A DNA stretch of 64,000 nt from Clostridia bacterium (GCA_017447775.1 JAFSMU010000027.1:1-64000); one strand, 5' to 3'. Positions 1 to 8,861 are shown, counted from the first letter of the stretch. Notes: a model not told the origin generated them from the sequence alone. A program made the numbers and translations.

Positions 1-1047
1 GAAGTTCAGCTCGGTATCGAGGTCGCGCGCAAATTTTTCGCCCAGCGTTTCGAGCACTCCGTCGCCGAGCGTTTTCCCCATGCGGCGCAGCATATTGCCT
101 GAGATGCTTCTGACGTACGGCCCGCAGTCCGCAAAGTTCACAAACAGGCGCGTGTCGGGGCAAATGCACATATCGGCGATAAAGCGGCACGTCTTTTTCA
201 TAAAGTCGGTGTGCAGTCCGTCAACGGCGCCGCCCGTTATATCGTAAAGCAGCTCGCAAGCGTCGAAAAGCGCCGCGCCCGCCGCGTTCCAGTATGACGC
301 GCCCTCGTTGCAGCCGCAGTCGTCCCCGTAAGTGCCGACAAACCTGTCAAGATAAAACGCCGAGCGGGAAACTATCGTCTGCATGGTCGGCAGCGTTTCG
401 TCAACGATCACCGCCGCGCACGTCAGCACGTTTGAAATTATCCACGGCAGCCAGTTGTTGACAAACGAGTACTCCCAGCGCATTTCGTTCATAAGAAACG
501 GCTTTATTATGCGGCGGCGAATTTCGTATCTGATTCGCTCGGTGATGACGCCGTGCGTCGCCTCGGACAGCTCTTTTTCAAAAAAGAAGTACGCCAAAGA
601 GAGCGTCGCTCCCGTCGTCGCCGAAAACAGGTCGACTTCAAGAATGTCGTCCCCGAACTGATCCGGCAGCGGCTTTGCGCCGAGGACGTACCCCTTTGAT
701 ATGCTGTGCGGCGGTATCACCCACGACGTTTCCTCGCATATCGCCCAGATAATGTCGATCATTTTCGGGATGTATCTTTCCTTGTCGCCGTAAAGTGCGG
801 CATAAGTCAGGCGGGCCAGCATATCGCGGCGCTCGTGCGTCGGCGATTCGTATGTCGTGCGCGATCCCGATTTGAAAAATTCCATATAGTAGCTCGCGGG
901 AACGAGGCGCGGCTCGTATTTCAGCGCAAGCTCGCCCTGCTCAAGTATTTTTTCGCGGTATTGTTCATTCGGCTTTGAAATATCAAGCGCGCCGAAAATC
1001 CGCCCCTTGTTTTCAAGCTTTATGATCTTGTTTCCGAAAAGTACCAT
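1..1047 (-). CDS. Heparinase II/III-like polysaccharide lyase (partial, C-terminus off window)
   Basis: An open frame of 349 codons runs from an ATG at 1047 to the window edge with no stop, so the C-terminus is missing. GGAG lies just upstream of the ATG. The protein has an alpha-helical (alpha/alpha toroid) look, with WVIPPH near residue 110 and GDDCGCNEGASYWNAAG near residue 245. The second motif matches the Tyr/Glu-rich active-site region of heparinase II/III and alginate lyase families. There is no signal peptide, so it is probably a cytoplasmic enzyme acting on imported uronic-acid oligosaccharides, or a family member of unknown substrate. The family call is from motif memory. The missing beta-sandwich part would confirm it. 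Confidence 0.7.
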   Translation of the reverse strand, partial: MVLFGNKIIKLENKGRIFGALDISKPNEQYREKILEQGELALKYEPRLVPASYYMEFFKSGSRTTYESPTHERRDMLARLTYAALYGDKERYIPKMIDIIWAICEETSWVIPPHSISKGYVLGAKPLPDQFGDDILEVDLFSATTGATLSLAYFFFEKELSEATHGVITERIRYEIRRRIIKPFLMNEMRWEYSFVNNWLPWIISNVLTCAAVIVDETLPTMQTIVSRSAFYLDRFVGTYGDDCGCNEGASYWNAAGAALFDACELLYDITGGAVDGLHTDFMKKTCRFIADMCICPDTRLFVNFADCGPYVRSISGNMLRRMGKTLGDGVLETLGEKFARDLDTELNF

Positions 1048-1152
1048 ATTCTCCTCCGGATGTTTTTTTACGAGTACATTTTATCATACACAAAAACAAA
1101 TTTCAAGAGAAAAGCGAACAATTATCTCCTTGCCCGAAATATCAAATAAATA

Positions 1153-1181
1153 TTGACCTGTGATAAAAATAGTGTTAAAAT
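1153..1181 (+). promoter_or_regulatory. SigA-type promoter for the AlkZ-related operon
   Basis: TTGACC at 1153-1158 and TAAAAT at 1176-1181 are separated by 17 bp. The expected transcription start is near 1188, just ahead of the ATG at 1210. Confidence 0.8.
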
Positions 1182-1209
1182 AGAAAAAAACGGAAAAGAA
1201 ATCGGGAAA

Positions 1210-1875
1210 ATGATAAAGATATCAACAAAAGACGACGTTGTTCGCGCGGTAAACGAATACGGCATCGTGCCGTTTTTCAAAAACTCGATACGCGGCTTTT
1301 CGATCGAGGAAAACGTCGATCCGAAGATATGGTTTACAAGCGAGGTCGGCCCGTGGGAATGGAAGGGGCCGCTGATACGCGAAAACGGCTTTGCCTACGG
1401 CAAATTTTTTGAAAACAAGGCGGCGTATGTCAGGGGAGACGTGTTCCTTGAACTTCTGAACTACCGCCGCGACGGGTACGATTTTGACGCGCGCTTTGAC
1501 GACGGGCTGGCGTCCTTCAAGGAGCAGGACTTATATAACGTGGTGTCATCTCTTGCGCCCGCGCTTTCAAAAACTATAAAAGAAAAGGGCAACTACGGCG
1601 CCGACGGCAAAAAGGGGTTCGATACGCTTATCTGCCGCCTGCAATCGCTGTGCTACGTTACGATCTCCGATTTTGTGTACGAAACGGATAAAAACGGCAA
1701 AAAGTACGGCTGGGGCGTTGCCGAATACTCAACTCCCGAAAAATTTTTCGGCGAGGACGCCGTCGCAAATGCATACAAAAAAGACCCCGCGCGCTCAAAA
1801 GAGGAGCTTATCAAAATTTTGAAGCACGCGGCACCCGACGCGTCCGAGGTGCAGATAAGAAAATTCTTGAAATAG
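1210..1875 (+). CDS. AlkZ-related protein
   Basis: The protein is 221 residues. An upstream TTG at 1153 would lie in the promoter -35 box, so the ATG at 1210 (MIKISTKDD) is the start. It resembles the small AlkZ-related family of Clostridia: FFKN then FSIEE near the N-terminus, EVGPWEWKGPL, AYGKFFENKAAYV, NYRRDGYDFDARFDDG, then GFDTLICRLQ and GWGVAEYSTPE. True AlkZ proteins are DNA glycosylases with winged helices that unhook interstrand crosslinks. This short relative covers only part of that fold and its activity is unknown. It is probably the first gene of an operon with the isomerase, whose ATG starts 9 bp downstream of its stop. Confidence 0.7.
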   Translation: MIKISTKDDVVRAVNEYGIVPFFKNSIRGFSIEENVDPKIWFTSEVGPWEWKGPLIRENGFAYGKFFENKAAYVRGDVFLELLNYRRDGYDFDARFDDGLASFKEQDLYNVVSSLAPALSKTIKEKGNYGADGKKGFDTLICRLQSLCYVTISDFVYETDKNGKKYGWGVAEYSTPEKFFGEDAVANAYKKDPARSKEELIKILKHAAPDASEVQIRKFLK

Positions 1876-1884
1876 GAGAAAAGC

Positions 1885-2673
1885 ATGAAGATCGGTGTTT
1901 GCGGCGGCGCACATGACGCCGCGGTGATCAAAAAATACGGCTACGACTTTATCGAGGAAAATTTTTCATCGATCGCAAAAATGAGCGACGCGCAGTTTGA
2001 AACAACGCTTGCCGCTTACGGCGATATAGGGTTGCCGGTATATTCGACAAACGGATTTTTCCCGTCGGGCTTTGTCATCTACGGTGCGGCAGCGGCGGCG
2101 CTTGAATATGCAAAGCGCGGACTTTACCGCGCGGCGCGCCTCGGAGTCAAGGTCGTCGTCATCGGCAGCGGCGGCCAGCGGCGCGTGCTCGACGGTATGG
2201 ACAAAAACGAGTGCGAGGCTGAGTTTGCGCGCCTTGTGGGCGGCATTGCGGACGAGGCGGCAAAGTATGGCATTTCAGTTTCCGTCGAGCCGCTGAAATA
2301 CGCCGAAACGAACCTTATAAACACCGTTTCCGACGGGGTGCGGATAGCTGAAATGACTGGCAGGGCAAACGTCGGAACGATGGTCGATTTTCACCACTTC
2401 TCGCAAAACGGCGAGGACGGGGACGAGATCATCGGCGCCGGCAGGGCGCTGATACACGCGCACATAGCTCGCCCAAATGACGACAGGCTGATCCCGACCG
2501 GTGATGAGGACGTGCCGGTCGTTGAAAAATGGGCAAAACTGCTCGGCGCGGCACGCTACAAAGGAAGAATAAGCCTTGAAGGCTTTTTCGGCGACGACTA
2601 CGAGCATACGCTCGCCGCCGCCAAAAAAATACTTGCGCCGCTTGCGGCAGAGGGAGAAAACGATGAAGTTTGA
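1885..2673 (+). CDS. Sugar phosphate isomerase/epimerase (xylose isomerase-like TIM barrel)
   Basis: The 262-residue protein belongs to the AP-endonuclease-2/xylose-isomerase-like TIM barrel family. Visible marks are the N-terminal strand MKIGVCGG, a mid-protein strand VKVVVIGSGG, the metal-site Glu in VSVEPLKY (about residue 135), the DFHHF segment (about 170), HAHIARP (about 192) and the closing SLEGF. Family members isomerise or epimerise ketoses or inosose in sugar or inositol catabolism. The substrate cannot be told from sequence. GGAGAAAAGC precedes the ATG. The last 11 bases overlap the next gene, which implies translational coupling. Confidence 0.8.
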   Translation: MKIGVCGGAHDAAVIKKYGYDFIEENFSSIAKMSDAQFETTLAAYGDIGLPVYSTNGFFPSGFVIYGAAAAALEYAKRGLYRAARLGVKVVVIGSGGQRRVLDGMDKNECEAEFARLVGGIADEAAKYGISVSVEPLKYAETNLINTVSDGVRIAEMTGRANVGTMVDFHHFSQNGEDGDEIIGAGRALIHAHIARPNDDRLIPTGDEDVPVVEKWAKLLGAARYKGRISLEGFFGDDYEHTLAAAKKILAPLAAEGENDEV

Positions 2674-3292
2674 AAATGAACTTTCCGGCGCTTGGGAAGA
2701 GCGCGGCGTTATCGGGACGAGAGTTGAGATCGAGAAAAACAAAATTATCATTCTCTGGCGCGGCGGCGAGGTGCTGAAAACGACTTTCAGATCAAAGCTT
2801 GAAGACGACGGCAAGATCACGCTTATCCCGAAGGAAACCGGAATGAAATACAAAGGCTCGTTCAGCAACTACGCGACAGTTGAAAAATTGGTTTACGACA
2901 GCGGAAAGCTTGAATTTTGCCACGTCTTCCCCATCACCGGCAAAAGCACTGAAGTGCTTGAAAAAACAGACAACACCCGCTACGGAAACTTCGACGTTGC
3001 GGACAAGTCCGTTCTAAAATATCTCGCCGGCAAGTGGGCGACAGATGATGGCGGCACGACGTTTGTCTTTTCGGGCAACGTGCTTGATATCGGCGGGTTT
3101 AAAAAGAAGATCGCGGTGCTGAAAGGGCGCGATAGGGCGGCGCAGGGCTTTCGCATTGTAGACATAGATCCGGCGGCTGATATGATCTTCGGTTACAGCA
3201 GGATATTTTTCACCGGTTACAGCATCGAGGCGACGATCCACGTTTGCGACGCGCCCTCGATAACGGAAATATTACATAAAGTTCAGGAGTGA
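2663..3292 (+). CDS. Conserved protein of unknown function, operon partner of the isomerase
   Basis: Residues 1-209 start at an ATG at 2663 with GAGGGAG about 7 bp ahead; the frame is open further upstream, but that part overlaps the isomerase. The chain is rich in beta strands (ELSGAWEERGVIGTRVEIEK, then repeated strand-turn-strand blocks) and has no signal peptide or membrane segment. The first half looks like a lipocalin-like or DUF-type ligand barrel (GTRVEIEKNKIIILWRGGEV). The second half repeats a similar pattern (LAGKWATDDGGTTFVFSGN). No family was recognised. Position and overlap suggest a role with the sugar isomerase. Confidence 0.65.
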   Translation: MKFENELSGAWEERGVIGTRVEIEKNKIIILWRGGEVLKTTFRSKLEDDGKITLIPKETGMKYKGSFSNYATVEKLVYDSGKLEFCHVFPITGKSTEVLEKTDNTRYGNFDVADKSVLKYLAGKWATDDGGTTFVFSGNVLDIGGFKKKIAVLKGRDRAAQGFRIVDIDPAADMIFGYSRIFFTGYSIEATIHVCDAPSITEILHKVQE

Positions 3293-3297
3293 TATCT

Positions 3298-4332
3298 ATG
3301 GAAAAGAAAAAGACTTCATGGCATAAAGTCTTGCTGACGGCGCTTTGCGTCGTTGTGTGCGTCGTTCTGCTTTTGCTTATCGGCGTAAGGATGTATTTCA
3401 GACTTCCCGTGTCGTCGTATTACGGCGCGTCGGAAAAGGGATTCAAGATACCCGGCATTGCCGACGGATTTATCGCGCAGGGCATCTCTTACGATAAAGA
3501 GCGCGGCGTCGCCGCGGTTACGGGATATACAGACAAAAAGGGCGAGCCGTCCCCGCTTTACATCGTCGATATCGAAACGAAAAAGACGGTGAAAAAGGTC
3601 GTAATGGAGCGCCCCGACGGCAAAATGTACACCGGGCACGGCAGCGGCGTCGTCATGCACGGCGGACTCGTTTACGTTTCCGGCACGGACTATCTTTACG
3701 TATTCTCGCTTGACGATATAATGAACGCCGAAAACGGCGGCAAAATCAAGAGCGTCGGCAGATTTGAGGGCAACCACAGCGACGACGACTACGTGCGCGC
3801 GTCGTTTGTCGCAACGGACGGCGAAAAGCTGTATATCGGCGAATTTTACCGCGAAAAGAGCAACGACACCGCCGACACGCACAAGCTCACGACAAAGAGC
3901 GGCGACTACAATCAGGCGCTGATGCTCGCTTACAGATTCTCCGACGGCGAGGGATCGGTGCTGGGGCTTGAAGCGGAGCCGTGCGAAGCGTACTCGCTTC
4001 CGAACTACGCGCAGGGAATGTGCTTTTTAAGCGGGAAAATATACCTTTCAACGTCGTACGGTCTTACGTTCTCGCATATTTACGTCTATGAAAAAGAGAA
4101 GCTCGAGCGGCAGGACGACATCGATATAATCGGTCTTACTCTCCCGCTTTACGCGCTTGATCGCGCCTCGCTCAAACACGATATAAAGGTCCCGCCGATG
4201 TCGGAGGAGATCGAGGTCATCAACGGAAAGATATATATTATGTGCGAGTCGGCGTCGAACAAATACATCTTCGGCAAGCTCACGGGCGGCGAATGGTGCT
4301 ACGCAACTGACTTTTCAAAGCTTGAAAAATAA
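3298..4332 (+). CDS. Membrane-anchored beta-propeller-like extracytoplasmic protein
   Basis: The 344-residue protein starts at ATG 3298, with AGGAG 8 bp upstream. A GTG at 3289 overlaps the previous stop but is less well placed. Residues 10-32 form one hydrophobic segment after KKK, without a clear signal-peptidase site, so it is an N-terminal anchor with the rest outside. The exterior part shows repeated strand blocks (YIVDIETKKTVKK, LVYVSGTDYLYVFSL, KLYIGEFY, KIYLSTSYG, KIYIMCESASNKYIFGKL), typical of a six- or seven-bladed propeller. No enzyme motif was recognised. A strong terminator follows, so it ends the operon that begins at 1210. Confidence 0.65.
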   Translation: MEKKKTSWHKVLLTALCVVVCVVLLLLIGVRMYFRLPVSSYYGASEKGFKIPGIADGFIAQGISYDKERGVAAVTGYTDKKGEPSPLYIVDIETKKTVKKVVMERPDGKMYTGHGSGVVMHGGLVYVSGTDYLYVFSLDDIMNAENGGKIKSVGRFEGNHSDDDYVRASFVATDGEKLYIGEFYREKSNDTADTHKLTTKSGDYNQALMLAYRFSDGEGSVLGLEAEPCEAYSLPNYAQGMCFLSGKIYLSTSYGLTFSHIYVYEKEKLERQDDIDIIGLTLPLYALDRASLKHDIKVPPMSEEIEVINGKIYIMCESASNKYIFGKLTGGEWCYATDFSKLEK

Positions 4333-4340
4333 ACCGACAG

Positions 4341-4370
4341 GGCGCTCCCGCGGGAGCGCCTTTGTATTTT
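4341..4370 (+). terminator. Rho-independent terminator
   Basis: GGCGCTCCCG (4341-4350) is directly followed by its reverse complement CGGGAGCGCC (4351-4360) and then TTTGTATTTT. It ends the operon begun at 1210. Confidence 0.85.
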
Positions 4371-4380
4371 GCCTTTTGTC

Positions 4381-4409
4381 TTGACTTGACGGATAAAAAG
4401 TGATATAAT
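4381..4409 (+). promoter_or_regulatory. Consensus promoter of the envelope polymer operon
   Basis: TTGACT (4381-4386) and TATAAT (4404-4409) are separated by 17 bp. About 90 bases of AT-rich leader lead to the ATG at 4509, preceded by AAAAGGA. Confidence 0.85.
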
Positions 4410-4508
4410 TTATAAAGATAAATATTTTTTCATTATTATATGAGAAAAAAGGCATATAAAAACGACTAAAAGGCAAACAAAAAACGTTTACCAAAAGGAT
4501 TTGATCTT

Positions 4509-6311
4509 ATGAGTGGTAATTCTACATTTTCAGAGCGCACGAAAAGCCGCCTGCCCGGCGCCGCTCTTGCGGGCTTTTGCGCCGGATTTATGTTCTTCTT
4601 TTTCGGCGCGCTTGACATATTCGCAAACAACAGACGCGAGCTTTTGTTTTCCTTTTCCGACTTCGGCTGGATACTTCTGATAATAGCTCTCGGTGTTTCG
4701 CTTGCTCTGTCGGCGCTCGTGCTGTTTTTGCCGGGGCGCGCGTCAGACGTTTTGCTCGGCGTGCTTGTGTGGCTGTGCGTCATGGGGTATATCCAGGGCG
4801 CGTTTCTCAACGGTTCAGGCTCGCTTTCGGGCGATACGGGCGGCGGAATTGACGTCGGCTTTGCGATATTTGACGCTGTGCTGTGGGTGCTTGTCGGCGC
4901 GGCGATAATTTTCGGAGCGATCATTATGAAAAAGAAAACGATTATAAGAACGGTATTTACAATAGCGCTTGCCGCGGTGCTCGTTATGCAGATAACGGGG
5001 TGCGTGATGCAGGCAAACAACATCTCGACCGATCCTTTCGATACCGCGTCTTCGCCTGTCGGAACGCAGGAAAGTCAGTCCGACGTTTCCGGCACAACGG
5101 CCCCGACGGAGCCTGCGTCGTCCGAGGGGATCGCGCAGCCGCCCGTTCCCGACTTGTCAAAATCGTACCTCACCGTCGATGGACTTTGCGACGTTTCGTC
5201 GGGGAAAAACGTCATCGTGTTCGTGCTTGACCGCTTTGACGTTTCGTACTACGAAGACCTTATAAACTACGATCCGAACTTCTTTGACAGGCTTGACGGA
5301 TTTACCTACTTCGGCGATAATATATCGACGTACTCGCGCACGTATCCCGGCGTCGTTTCTATGGTAACGGGCGTTGAGCACGATCCGTGGGGCAGCGCCG
5401 CCGACTACTTTTCAAAAGCATACGGCACCTCGACGTTTTTGAAAGACCTCAAAGCAAACAACTTCAAGGTAAAGATATACACGCAAAACTACTATGCGTA
5501 CAAGGACGCAACGCCCCTTTACGGGGTCGTCGACAATATCTCATACGCCACCGACTATACGATAACCGACCGCGGCGCGCTTGTGGCGAATATGCTCGCG
5601 CTGTCGACATACAGATATCTTCCGACGTTCCTCAAAGGAACGCTCGACATCTCGACCTCGTCATTTACCGGCATTGTCGATTACAACGGCGAGGCGCCGA
5701 TGTATGAGCTTGACGATCCGTCTGTCATTTCGCAGATAATGAAAAACGGGCTTGTGTCTGACGGAAGCGAAAACACGTTTACTTTCCTTCATCTGCTCGG
5801 CGCGCACGATCCGTACATAACTGACGAAAACGGCGATAGAGTGGAAAAAGGCACGTCGCTCGGTCAGCTTCGCGGCGACTTCGGAATGATATTCAGATAC
5901 ATCGACGAGCTTAAACGGCTCGACCTCTACGACAACGCGACGATCATCATAACGGGCGACCATCCGCGTGCAAGGGACGACGCAAAAGTCCCTGCCGAGC
6001 CAAGACTTACGGCGCTGTTTGTAAAAGCCGCCGGCGATCGCGGCGCGCTTAAAATTTCGTCGGCGCAGGTCAGCCAGCAAAATCTTATCCCGACGATAAT
6101 CGAGTCGGCTGGGATAAAGACGGTGAACGATTACGGCCGCTCGTATTTCTCGATCAAGCCCGACGAAAACACGGTAAGATACCACAACTTCGAGCTTTAC
6201 GTAAAAGGGCAGAGCGACAAGATCATAACGTTCAAAGTTACCGGCAAGGGCGACGATTTCTCAAATTGGGAGATAGCGGCCGAAACCGACGTAGATATTA
6301 TTTACAAATAA
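4509..6311 (+). CDS. Membrane sulfatase/LTA-synthase-like alkaline phosphatase superfamily protein
   Basis: The 600-residue protein has about five hydrophobic segments in the first 165 residues, then a Ser/Thr/Pro-rich linker (about 175-215) and a large extracytoplasmic domain. That domain carries alkaline-phosphatase-superfamily marks: NVIVFVLDRFD (metal Asp), SRTYPGVVSMVTG (candidate Thr nucleophile), HLLGAHDPY and IIITGDHPR (metal Asp-His). Known relatives transfer phosphoglycerol or phosphoethanolamine, or hydrolyse sulfate or phosphate esters. It lies 13 bp ahead of a YidC-glycerophosphotransferase fusion, so a role in making or decorating a glycerophosphate-type envelope polymer is a reasonable inference. 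Confidence 0.75.
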   Translation: MSGNSTFSERTKSRLPGAALAGFCAGFMFFFFGALDIFANNRRELLFSFSDFGWILLIIALGVSLALSALVLFLPGRASDVLLGVLVWLCVMGYIQGAFLNGSGSLSGDTGGGIDVGFAIFDAVLWVLVGAAIIFGAIIMKKKTIIRTVFTIALAAVLVMQITGCVMQANNISTDPFDTASSPVGTQESQSDVSGTTAPTEPASSEGIAQPPVPDLSKSYLTVDGLCDVSSGKNVIVFVLDRFDVSYYEDLINYDPNFFDRLDGFTYFGDNISTYSRTYPGVVSMVTGVEHDPWGSAADYFSKAYGTSTFLKDLKANNFKVKIYTQNYYAYKDATPLYGVVDNISYATDYTITDRGALVANMLALSTYRYLPTFLKGTLDISTSSFTGIVDYNGEAPMYELDDPSVISQIMKNGLVSDGSENTFTFLHLLGAHDPYITDENGDRVEKGTSLGQLRGDFGMIFRYIDELKRLDLYDNATIIITGDHPRARDDAKVPAEPRLTALFVKAAGDRGALKISSAQVSQQNLIPTIIESAGIKTVNDYGRSYFSIKPDENTVRYHNFELYVKGQSDKIITFKVTGKGDDFSNWEIAAETDVDIIYK

Positions 6312-6324
6312 AACGGGGTTTTTC

Positions 6325-8388
6325 ATGGACTATATTGCTGTTCCTTTCGGATACCTGATGAAATGGTGCTGGGATATTATCGGCAACTACGGCGTTGCGA
6401 TAATACTTTTTACCCTGCTTACAAAGATCGTAATGCTCCCGCTTTCCGTTTGGGTGCATAAGAACTCGATCAAAATGGTAAAAATACAGCCCGAGGTCAA
6501 TTTTCTCAAAGCAAAACTATACGGCGACAGGGAAAGGATAGCCGAGGAGGAGGCGCGCTTGCACAAGCGCGAAAAATACAACCCCCTCATATCAATAATT
6601 CCTCTTGCCGTGCAGATAATTTTGCTCCTTGCCGTTGTGCAGATCATCAAAGCGCCGCTGACGCACGTTCTGCACCTTGACGCCGACGTTTGCCGCACTC
6701 TTGCCGAGGCCGCGGGCGCCGATTTCAAAGAAGGCCAGCTCGATATCGTGCGCGCCGTGCTTGACGGACGACTTACTGAGGGGATGCTCACCGGCGCCGC
6801 CGCCGAGGCGATACCCGCCATTGCGACGCTGAAACTCGACTTCCTCGGTCTGTCGCTTGGCACAATACCGTCGTCGGTCTGGGGCGTGTATATACTCGTG
6901 CCCGTTATCGCGGCACTCTCGTCGTACCTTCTTTGCTACGTTCAGAACGCCGCAAACGTAATTCAGGCGGAGCAGTCAAAGCTCAATAAATACGGAATGA
7001 CGATTCTCTCCGTCGGGCTGTCGCTTTATCTCGGATTTTTCGTCTACACGGGCGTTGCGCTCTACTGGGTGGCAAGCAACGTGTTTGCGATAATTCAGCA
7101 GTTTATCCTCAACGCCGCCATAAATCCGAAAAAATACGTCGACTACGATGCGCTCCAGAAGAGCCGCGAGGAGCTTCAAAAGATACAGGATCTCGACGGC
7201 GGCAAAAAAGACGCCGAATACCGCGCAAACAAAAAGCGCGAGCGCGATGACTACAAACGCTTCTTCGGCATAGTCAACAAGCACCTCGTCATTTACTCCG
7301 AGCGCAGCGGCTTTTACAAATACTTCGAGGCGCTCATCGACGGGCTTCTCCGTCGCTCGAACATCGTCATCCACTACGTGACAAACGATCCACACGACGC
7401 GATCTTTGAAATGGCGAAAAGCGAGCCGAGGCTAAAGCCGTACTACATCGGCCAGCGCAAGCTGATAACGCTGATGCTCCGCATGGACGCCGATATCGTC
7501 GTAATGACGACTCCCGACCTTCAAACATACTACATCAAGCGCTCGCTCGTCCGCAAGGACGTGGAATACATCTACGTGCCGCACGATATGATGAGCGTGC
7601 ATATGGGCTTCCGCAAGGGCGCGCTTGACAATTTCGATACTGTATTCTGCACCGGCCCGCACGTGTCGCGCGAGGTTCGCGCAACGGAAAAGGTTTACGA
7701 ACTGCCTAAGAAAAATCTTGTCGAGTTCGGATACCCGCTTGCCGAAAAGCTTGAGGCGTCATGCGTTGCGGAAGCTTTGAAAAAGAACGAAAAGCGCGAA
7801 ATACTCATAGCTCCCTCGTGGCAGGAGGACAACCTGCTCGATAGCTGTGTCGACAAGCTGATAAGCGAGCTTATGGCTGACGGCACACACATAACGGTGC
7901 GCCCGCACCCCGAGTATTCAAAGCGCTACCGCGAAAAGCTCGCCGCCCTTGTCGAAAAGTACAAGGACGCGCCTGCCGATAAACTGTCGTTTGAGCTTGA
8001 CTTCACGGCAAACCGCTCGATCTACACATCCGACCTTCTCATCACCGACTGGTCGGGAATTGCTTACGAGTTCGCATTTGCGACCAAAAAGCCCGTGCTT
8101 TTTATTAACACGAAGATGAAAGTCGAAAATCCGGAGTGGGAGAAGATAAACGAAACGCCTGTTGAGATATCGCTCCGCTCGCAAGTCGGCGTGGCGCTTG
8201 AAAAGGACGAGCTTGACAAAACGAAAGAAACGGCAAACGGGCTTATTTCAAACGCCGACGCATACCGCGACAAGATCGACGCGATAATGCACTCGCACCT
8301 GTATTCATACGGAACAAACGGCGCTGTGGGCGTAAAATATATCCTGTCGCGCCTGTCGCAAAAGAAAACCGAAAATAATAATAAATAA
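6325..8388 (+). CDS. YidC/Oxa1 domain fused to CDP-glycerol glycerophosphotransferase-like domain
   Basis: The 687-residue protein has two parts. Residues 1 to about 275 are a YidC/Oxa1 insertase: YGVAIILFTLLTKIVMLPLSV with a Lys where insertases have the groove Arg, a charged cytoplasmic loop, PLISIIPLAVQIILL, then ALYWVASNVFAIIQQFIL. After a charged linker (280-310), residues 313-680 resemble TagB/TagF-type transferases: YSERSGFYKYF, IYVPHDMMS, LIAPSWQEDN, ITVRPHPEYS and SDLLITDWSGIAYEFAF. Free YidC inserts membrane proteins. TagF-like enzymes extend teichoic acid using CDP-glycerol. The fusion would place the transferase on a membrane platform. The frame is continuous and the operon partners support an envelope polymer role. 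Confidence 0.8.
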   Translation: MDYIAVPFGYLMKWCWDIIGNYGVAIILFTLLTKIVMLPLSVWVHKNSIKMVKIQPEVNFLKAKLYGDRERIAEEEARLHKREKYNPLISIIPLAVQIILLLAVVQIIKAPLTHVLHLDADVCRTLAEAAGADFKEGQLDIVRAVLDGRLTEGMLTGAAAEAIPAIATLKLDFLGLSLGTIPSSVWGVYILVPVIAALSSYLLCYVQNAANVIQAEQSKLNKYGMTILSVGLSLYLGFFVYTGVALYWVASNVFAIIQQFILNAAINPKKYVDYDALQKSREELQKIQDLDGGKKDAEYRANKKRERDDYKRFFGIVNKHLVIYSERSGFYKYFEALIDGLLRRSNIVIHYVTNDPHDAIFEMAKSEPRLKPYYIGQRKLITLMLRMDADIVVMTTPDLQTYYIKRSLVRKDVEYIYVPHDMMSVHMGFRKGALDNFDTVFCTGPHVSREVRATEKVYELPKKNLVEFGYPLAEKLEASCVAEALKKNEKREILIAPSWQEDNLLDSCVDKLISELMADGTHITVRPHPEYSKRYREKLAALVEKYKDAPADKLSFELDFTANRSIYTSDLLITDWSGIAYEFAFATKKPVLFINTKMKVENPEWEKINETPVEISLRSQVGVALEKDELDKTKETANGLISNADAYRDKIDAIMHSHLYSYGTNGAVGVKYILSRLSQKKTENNNK

Positions 8389-8400
8389 AGGAGAAAAGCT

Positions 8401-8670
8401 ATGTTTTTGTATATTGATATAAGCGCGGTGTCGTACGTTATACCGCTTGTCGCGGGTATTGCCGTCGCTGTCGGCGCGTGGCTTGCCATCCACTTCCGCC
8501 GCGCAAAATCGAAGATATCCAAAAAGCTCGGCATCGACGAGAACGCGGGCAAAGAGGTCGAGGATGACGTCGTTATAAGCGACGAGCCGGACGAGGAGAC
8601 TGAAGGCACCGAAGCGACCGAGGCGACCGAGACAGTCGCCGACGACGTGACCGATCAGCCGAAAGAATGA
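8401..8670 (+). CDS. Small single-pass membrane protein with acidic tail
   Basis: The 89-residue protein has one hydrophobic segment at about residues 10-32 (VSYVIPLVAGIAVAVGAWLA), a basic patch HFRRAKSKISKK and an acidic, repetitive tail rich in Glu, Asp and Thr (TEGTEATEATET). The charge pattern predicts a cytoplasmic tail. AAAGGAG precedes the ATG, the gene starts 12 bp after the fusion gene, and a terminator follows. The function is unknown. It may be an accessory subunit of the polymer machinery. Confidence 0.65.
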   Translation: MFLYIDISAVSYVIPLVAGIAVAVGAWLAIHFRRAKSKISKKLGIDENAGKEVEDDVVISDEPDEETEGTEATEATETVADDVTDQPKE

Positions 8671-8679
8671 AAAATACCG

Positions 8680-8713
8680 AAATCGCCGCCCTCTTTGGCG
8701 GCGATTTTCTTTT
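8680..8713 (+). terminator. Rho-independent terminator of the envelope polymer operon
   Basis: AAATCGCCGCC (8680-8690) pairs with GGCGGCGATTT (8697-8707) around a six-base loop. TTCTTTT follows. Confidence 0.85.
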
Positions 8714-8754
8714 GGCGCGGCAAAAATTTATGCGGCTTTGATAAATCATTTGTA

Positions 8755-8797
8755 TTTTGTTCAAAAAAAGCAAATATATATTGACATTTGAACAAAA
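8755..8797. promoter_or_regulatory. 11-bp inverted repeat, probable operator of the licC promoter
   Basis: TTTTGTTCAAA (8755-8765) and its exact reverse complement TTTGAACAAAA (8787-8797) are centred 32 bp apart. The right arm fills the start of the promoter spacer. Each arm is itself a TTTG-NN-CAAA dyad. Repression by looping or by two dimers is possible. The winged-helix domain of the licC product is the obvious candidate binder. Confidence 0.6.
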
Positions 8798-8809
8798 TAA
8801 GTGTATAAT
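8781..8809 (+). promoter_or_regulatory. Consensus promoter of the licC operon
   Basis: A perfect TTGACA (8781-8786) and a perfect TATAAT (8804-8809) are separated by 17 bp. Confidence 0.9.
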
Positions 8810-8861
8810 AACGGCGATACACGCGATTTTGCGTTCAAATTATGCAAAACAGAGGAAAACA

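Noticed and set aside
1153..1209. TTG start for the AlkZ-related gene giving 19 extra residues
   Set aside because: The TTG is the -35 hexamer of a good promoter and the -10 lies inside this extension; the ATG at 1210 fits.
2275..2868. Long minus-strand frame across the isomerase and next gene
   Set aside because: It is a shadow of GC-rich coding sequence on the other strand, with no ribosome binding site or family pattern. Many similar shadows in 1-18.7 kb were dropped for the same reason.
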